A program made the position numbers and the translations under genes. A DNA stretch of 8,122 nt, from the NCBI GenBank assembly GCA_947478535.1, contig CANJXD010000250.1, forward strand, positions 1 through 8,122. The letters run 5' to 3'. Shown here one piece after another: positions 6,115 through 8,122 of this stretch. This DNA comes from Acetobacteraceae bacterium. GTDB taxonomy: Bacteria; Pseudomonadota; Alphaproteobacteria; Acetobacterales; Acetobacteraceae. The stretch's first letter is position 1, and each line of letters starts with the position of its first letter. The notes below the pieces were generated by a model, which was not told the origin of the DNA, did no database searches, and was given only the letters and a program-made list of their open reading frames with translations.

Positions 6115-6555
6115 TACCGGCTGGCGCCGGGCGTGAAGGAAGACGCCGTGCGCCGATGGGCGCTGCCGGACCGCGTCTTCTTCGCCGCCGGTGCCTGTCA
6201 CATCCTCTGCCATGCCTTCCTGCGCCGCTACGCCGGCAGTGGCGCGCGCCCCCTGTGGTTCCGGCCTGCGCAGGGCTTCACCGGCAACCACATCGCCGCC
6301 GCCACCGAGGGCTGGTTCTTCGACTACCACGGTTATGCAAAACCAGACGCCTTCCGCGCCCACATGCGCCGCAAGGCCGCGCGCTGGTGGCCGGGCTGGA
6401 CGGCGGAGGAGATCGAACTGCCGCCGCATGTCCTGGTTTCCGAAGCGGAATCGAAGCGCTTCGAGGGGCTTTGGCTGCGGGAGCCGCGGCAATTCCTGCG
6501 GGACGCGACGCCGAGAGCCGAAGCCTTCCTGGACCGCTTCCCGCCACCCGCCTGA
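6112..6555 (+). CDS. Conserved-looking protein of unknown function with Cys-His/His/Asp pattern
   Basis: This 147-aa protein has no signal peptide or membrane segment. I do not recognise a named family. It contains GACHILCHAFLRRY (27-40), GNHIAAATEGWFFDYHGY (59-76) and RWWPGWTAEEIELPPHVLV (91-109). C29 followed by H30, then H60 before a beta-like stretch and D71 in DYHG, recalls the Cys...His...Asp order of small papain-like hydrolases. Many uncharacterised bacterial proteins show a similar GxCH...HV...DxxG layout. This is inference, not homology shown. The start at 6112 overlaps the CoA-transferase stop (TGATG), with no clear Shine-Dalgarno, so translation probably depends on coupling. The open frame extends further upstream, but that part is a shadow inside the CoA-transferase gene. 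Its stop (6553-6555) abuts the uspA stop. Coding bias supports a real gene. It is not a usual partner of CoA-transferases that I know of. Confidence 0.75.
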   Translation: MYRLAPGVKEDAVRRWALPDRVFFAAGACHILCHAFLRRYAGSGARPLWFRPAQGFTGNHIAAATEGWFFDYHGYAKPDAFRAHMRRKAARWWPGWTAEEIELPPHVLVSEAESKRFEGLWLREPRQFLRDATPRAEAFLDRFPPPA

Positions 6556-6568
6556 TCAGCGGCTGATG
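6554..6568 (+). repeat. 15-bp direct repeat, copy 2
   Basis: This is the second copy of GATCAGCGGCTGATG, covering the end of the 147-aa gene and the last codons of uspA on the other strand. The two copies bracket the 147-aa gene almost exactly. Partly this follows from coding: the CoA-transferase ends Ile-Ser-Gly-stop and UspA ends Ile-Ser-Arg-stop, both written ATC AGC sGC TGA. Confidence 0.6.
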
Positions 6569-7392
6569 AAGACCGGGCAGCGCGCGTCCCGCAGTAGGAC
6601 ATGCGTCGCGCTGCCGCCGAACAGCCGCCGCAGCCCGCTTTCCTCGAAGGCGCCGAGCACCAGCAGCCGGGCGTGCAGCGCCTCGGCCTCCGCCAGCAGC
6701 AGATCCGCCGGGCGGCCGCCCACCATCGGCAGCGCCTCGGCCGCGATGCCGTGGCGGCGGAGGTAGTTGCAGCCTTCCTCGGCCATCGCCAGAGCCTCGT
6801 CCCGCGTCTCCGCGGCGGAGGCGACGCGCACCGCGCTGTCTCCTGCCAGGCCGAGCAGCGCGAACAACTGCAACGCCGCCATGGCGGGGATCGAGGCATC
6901 ATAGCCCACCAGCACCGGCCCGGTTGCCTCCGTTGCGGCATCTGGCGGCACGACCAGCAGTGGCCGCGCGCCGTCCATCAGCAGGCGCTCGATCACCGGC
7001 GCCACGCCATCCTCCGGCTCCTCCAGCCCCAGCGAACTGTCGCGGCCGATCACGAGCAGGTCATGCACAGCCCCGGCCCGCAGCAAGGCGGGTTCCGGCG
7101 CGTCGAACAGGCGCAGCGTGTCATAGGGCGTATCGCCGGCGGAGGCGGCGCAGGCGGCGAGGGCGATCGTCGCCTCCGCTGCGGCGCGCGCCGTCAGCGC
7201 ATCGTCGCGCCGGGCCTTGAAGGCGGCGCCGCCGATCGGGACGAATTCGTGTGCGCTGCGGGTATGCGGCAGGTCCAGCACCACGGCAGCGGTCAGGCTC
7301 GCGCCGGTGTGGCGCGCCAGGGCGAAGGCCGCCTCCCGCGCCGCGACGGCACCTTTCGTATCGTCCAGGGCGACCAGGATGCTGCGCAGCAT
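6556..7392 (-). CDS. Universal stress protein, tandem UspA domains
   Basis: This 278-aa cytoplasmic protein has two Usp domains in tandem. Domain 1 (about 1-150) starts LRSILVALDDTKGA and ends VHDLLVIGRDSSLG...ARPLLVVPP. Domain 2 (about 158-278) starts GPVLVGYDAS and ends ARLLVLGAFEESGLRRLFGGSATHVL...CPVFISR. The second domain keeps a Gly-rich nucleotide-binding loop (G247...G259-G260-S261) like ATP-binding Usp proteins. The first has no such loop and may be structural. Usp proteins support survival under starvation or stress, usually by dimerising and binding ATP or other ligands. The ATG at 7392 starts directly on the first strand and has AAGGAG (7406-7401) 8 nt upstream. An ATG at 7422 would add 10 unlikely residues. 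It follows an MFS transporter gene by 57 nt on the same strand, and converges on the 147-aa gene with abutting stops. Confidence 0.93.
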   Translation of the reverse strand: MLRSILVALDDTKGAVAAREAAFALARHTGASLTAAVVLDLPHTRSAHEFVPIGGAAFKARRDDALTARAAAEATIALAACAASAGDTPYDTLRLFDAPEPALLRAGAVHDLLVIGRDSSLGLEEPEDGVAPVIERLLMDGARPLLVVPPDAATEATGPVLVGYDASIPAMAALQLFALLGLAGDSAVRVASAAETRDEALAMAEEGCNYLRRHGIAAEALPMVGGRPADLLLAEAEALHARLLVLGAFEESGLRRLFGGSATHVLLRDARCPVFISR

Positions 7393-7433
7393 GGGGGATT
7401 CTCCTTCCCCCCAGCCTAGCAAGGAACGGGGGG
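7393..7433 (-). promoter_or_regulatory. uspA leader with alternative C/G-run hairpins around the Shine-Dalgarno
   Basis: In the mRNA sense the order is CCCCCC (7433-7428), 15 nt, GGGGGG (7412-7407), AAGGAGAAT (7406-7398), CCCCC (7397-7393), then ATG. The G-run can pair with the upstream C-run or with the downstream C-run. The downstream pairing puts AAGGAG in a 9-nt loop right against the start codon; the upstream pairing leaves both free. A weak promoter (TTGGCC at 7441-7436, 17 bp, TAGGCT at 7418-7413) would start transcription after the first C-run and remove that choice. A regulatory role is inference. Confidence 0.35.
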
Positions 7434-7449
7434 CAGGCCAAAGCCGCGG

Positions 7450-8122
7450 TCAGCGCCGCGGATGCAGCCACCAGAAGCCGAGCGGAAACACCACCAGCGC
7501 GACGGCGAAGGTCAGCAGCGCCGCGCCATTGCCGCCCCAGCCGCCGACCACCCCGGACAGCCCCTGCATCACCGCCGCGCCGAGGAAGAAGGACAGGTTG
7601 CCGCAAGACAGCGCGCGGCCCGTCTGCGCCGGCGGCACGGCGCTCCGCATCAGCGAGAAGGCCAGCACCTGGAACGAGATGATCAGCCCGAAGGCCACCA
7701 GCAGCACCAGATCCCACGCCACCGGCAGCATCGGCACGCCCAGCGCGTCGGAAAGCACCCCGCCCGGCCCCCCCGCCACGATCAACCCGATCAGCACCGC
7801 GGAGACCAGGTGGCTGCCGACCAGCAGGGCCGGCGCATGGCCGATCCGCCGCAGCACCACGCCGGCCAGCGCCGGGCCGATGGTCAGCGCGATGGTGCAG
7901 GCCAGCAGCACATTGCCGGCCGCGATCCGGTCGAGCCCCTTGGTCTCCATCAGCCACGGCCCGCCCCACAGCCCGCGCACGCCGAGCATGGCGGCGAAGG
8001 AGCAGAAGACGAAGACCAGCACGCCGCGAATGCCCGGGGACCAGGCGAGGCCGGCGATCTCCCGCAACTCCACGCCGATCGCCCGCCGAGGCGCCGCTTG
8101 CGGCGCATCCGCCGGCACCAGC
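7450..8122 (-). CDS. MFS transporter, C-terminal half (cut by window edge)
   Basis: About 223 codons of the 3' end are present, and the frame stays open to the right edge, so the start lies outside. Six hydrophobic segments fit TM7-TM12 of a 12-TM major facilitator. Numbered from the GTG codon at 8118, they lie near residues 32-53, 68-89, 96-116, 131-155, 170-191 and 198-217. The hydrophilic stretch before them (PADAPQAAPRRAIGVELREI) is the likely central loop. Between the first two segments, WLMETKGLDRIAAGN resembles the TM7-TM8 loop of MFS proteins; a basic VVLRRIGHAP loop follows the second. The GTG at 8118 is internal, not a start. The chain ends WWLHPRR soon after the last segment. The substrate cannot be told. 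It lies upstream of uspA on the same strand, with 57 nt between, so they may be cotranscribed. Confidence 0.85.
   Translation of the reverse strand, partial: LVPADAPQAAPRRAIGVELREIAGLAWSPGIRGVLVFVFCSFAAMLGVRGLWGGPWLMETKGLDRIAAGNVLLACTIALTIGPALAGVVLRRIGHAPALLVGSHLVSAVLIGLIVAGGPGGVLSDALGVPMLPVAWDLVLLVAFGLIISFQVLAFSLMRSAVPPAQTGRALSCGNLSFFLGAAVMQGLSGVVGGWGGNGAALLTFAVALVVFPLGFWWLHPRR

Noticed and set aside
1..8122. CRISPR arrays, tRNA or rRNA genes, insertion sequences, phage or defence genes
   Set aside because: No regularly spaced repeats, no cloverleaf-like or rRNA sequence, no transposase motifs and no terminal inverted repeats were seen. Composition is even across the window.

Overview
The window is very GC-rich (by eye about 70%), has strongly G/C-biased third codon positions and is densely packed. 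A Bug/TctC-type solute receptor, an IclR regulator, a class III CoA-transferase and an aconitase-type dehydratase pair sit together. This suggests an alphaproteobacterium of the Acetobacteraceae (Roseomonas-like). A betaproteobacterium with a similar Bug-rich genome is the main alternative. The assignment is inference from gene content and composition only.

Left part (1-2228), minus strand: the first 39 codons of an exported protein run off the left edge (119 to 1). Next comes a 138-bp spacer with two small hairpins, then a leuC-leuD pair (2228 to 258) with a 3-nt gap between the genes. Both subunits keep the catalytic and Fe-S motifs but depart from textbook LeuC/LeuD at several conserved positions. 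They may be a paralogue acting on another hydroxy-diacid.

Centre (2290-6555), plus strand: an SMP-30/gluconolactonase-family gene is divergent from leuC. After it comes a 93-bp regulatory gap holding a TTGACC promoter candidate and a perfect 19-bp palindrome (AACAGAATGCCATTCTGTT) that looks like an IclR-family operator. Four genes follow with stop/start overlaps of 1 to 4 nt: Bug/TctC periplasmic receptor, IclR-family regulator, class III CoA-transferase, and a 147-aa protein of unknown function with a Cys-His / His / Asp pattern. They read as one translationally coupled, probably autoregulated operon.

Right part (6556-8122), minus strand: the C-terminal half of an MFS transporter, cut by the right edge, lies upstream of a tandem-domain UspA protein. 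The uspA stop abuts the stop of the 147-aa gene in the palindrome TGATCA. The short uspA leader has C- and G-runs that could form two mutually exclusive hairpins, one of which puts the Shine-Dalgarno in a loop.

Working model (inference): the centre and left genes form a carboxylate uptake and breakdown locus. The Bug protein would capture a carboxylate, the CoA-transferase activate it, the LeuCD-like dehydratase isomerise or hydrate a C5-C7 hydroxy-diacid, and the lactonase open a lactone. IclR would sense an intermediate. No substrate can be assigned from sequence alone.
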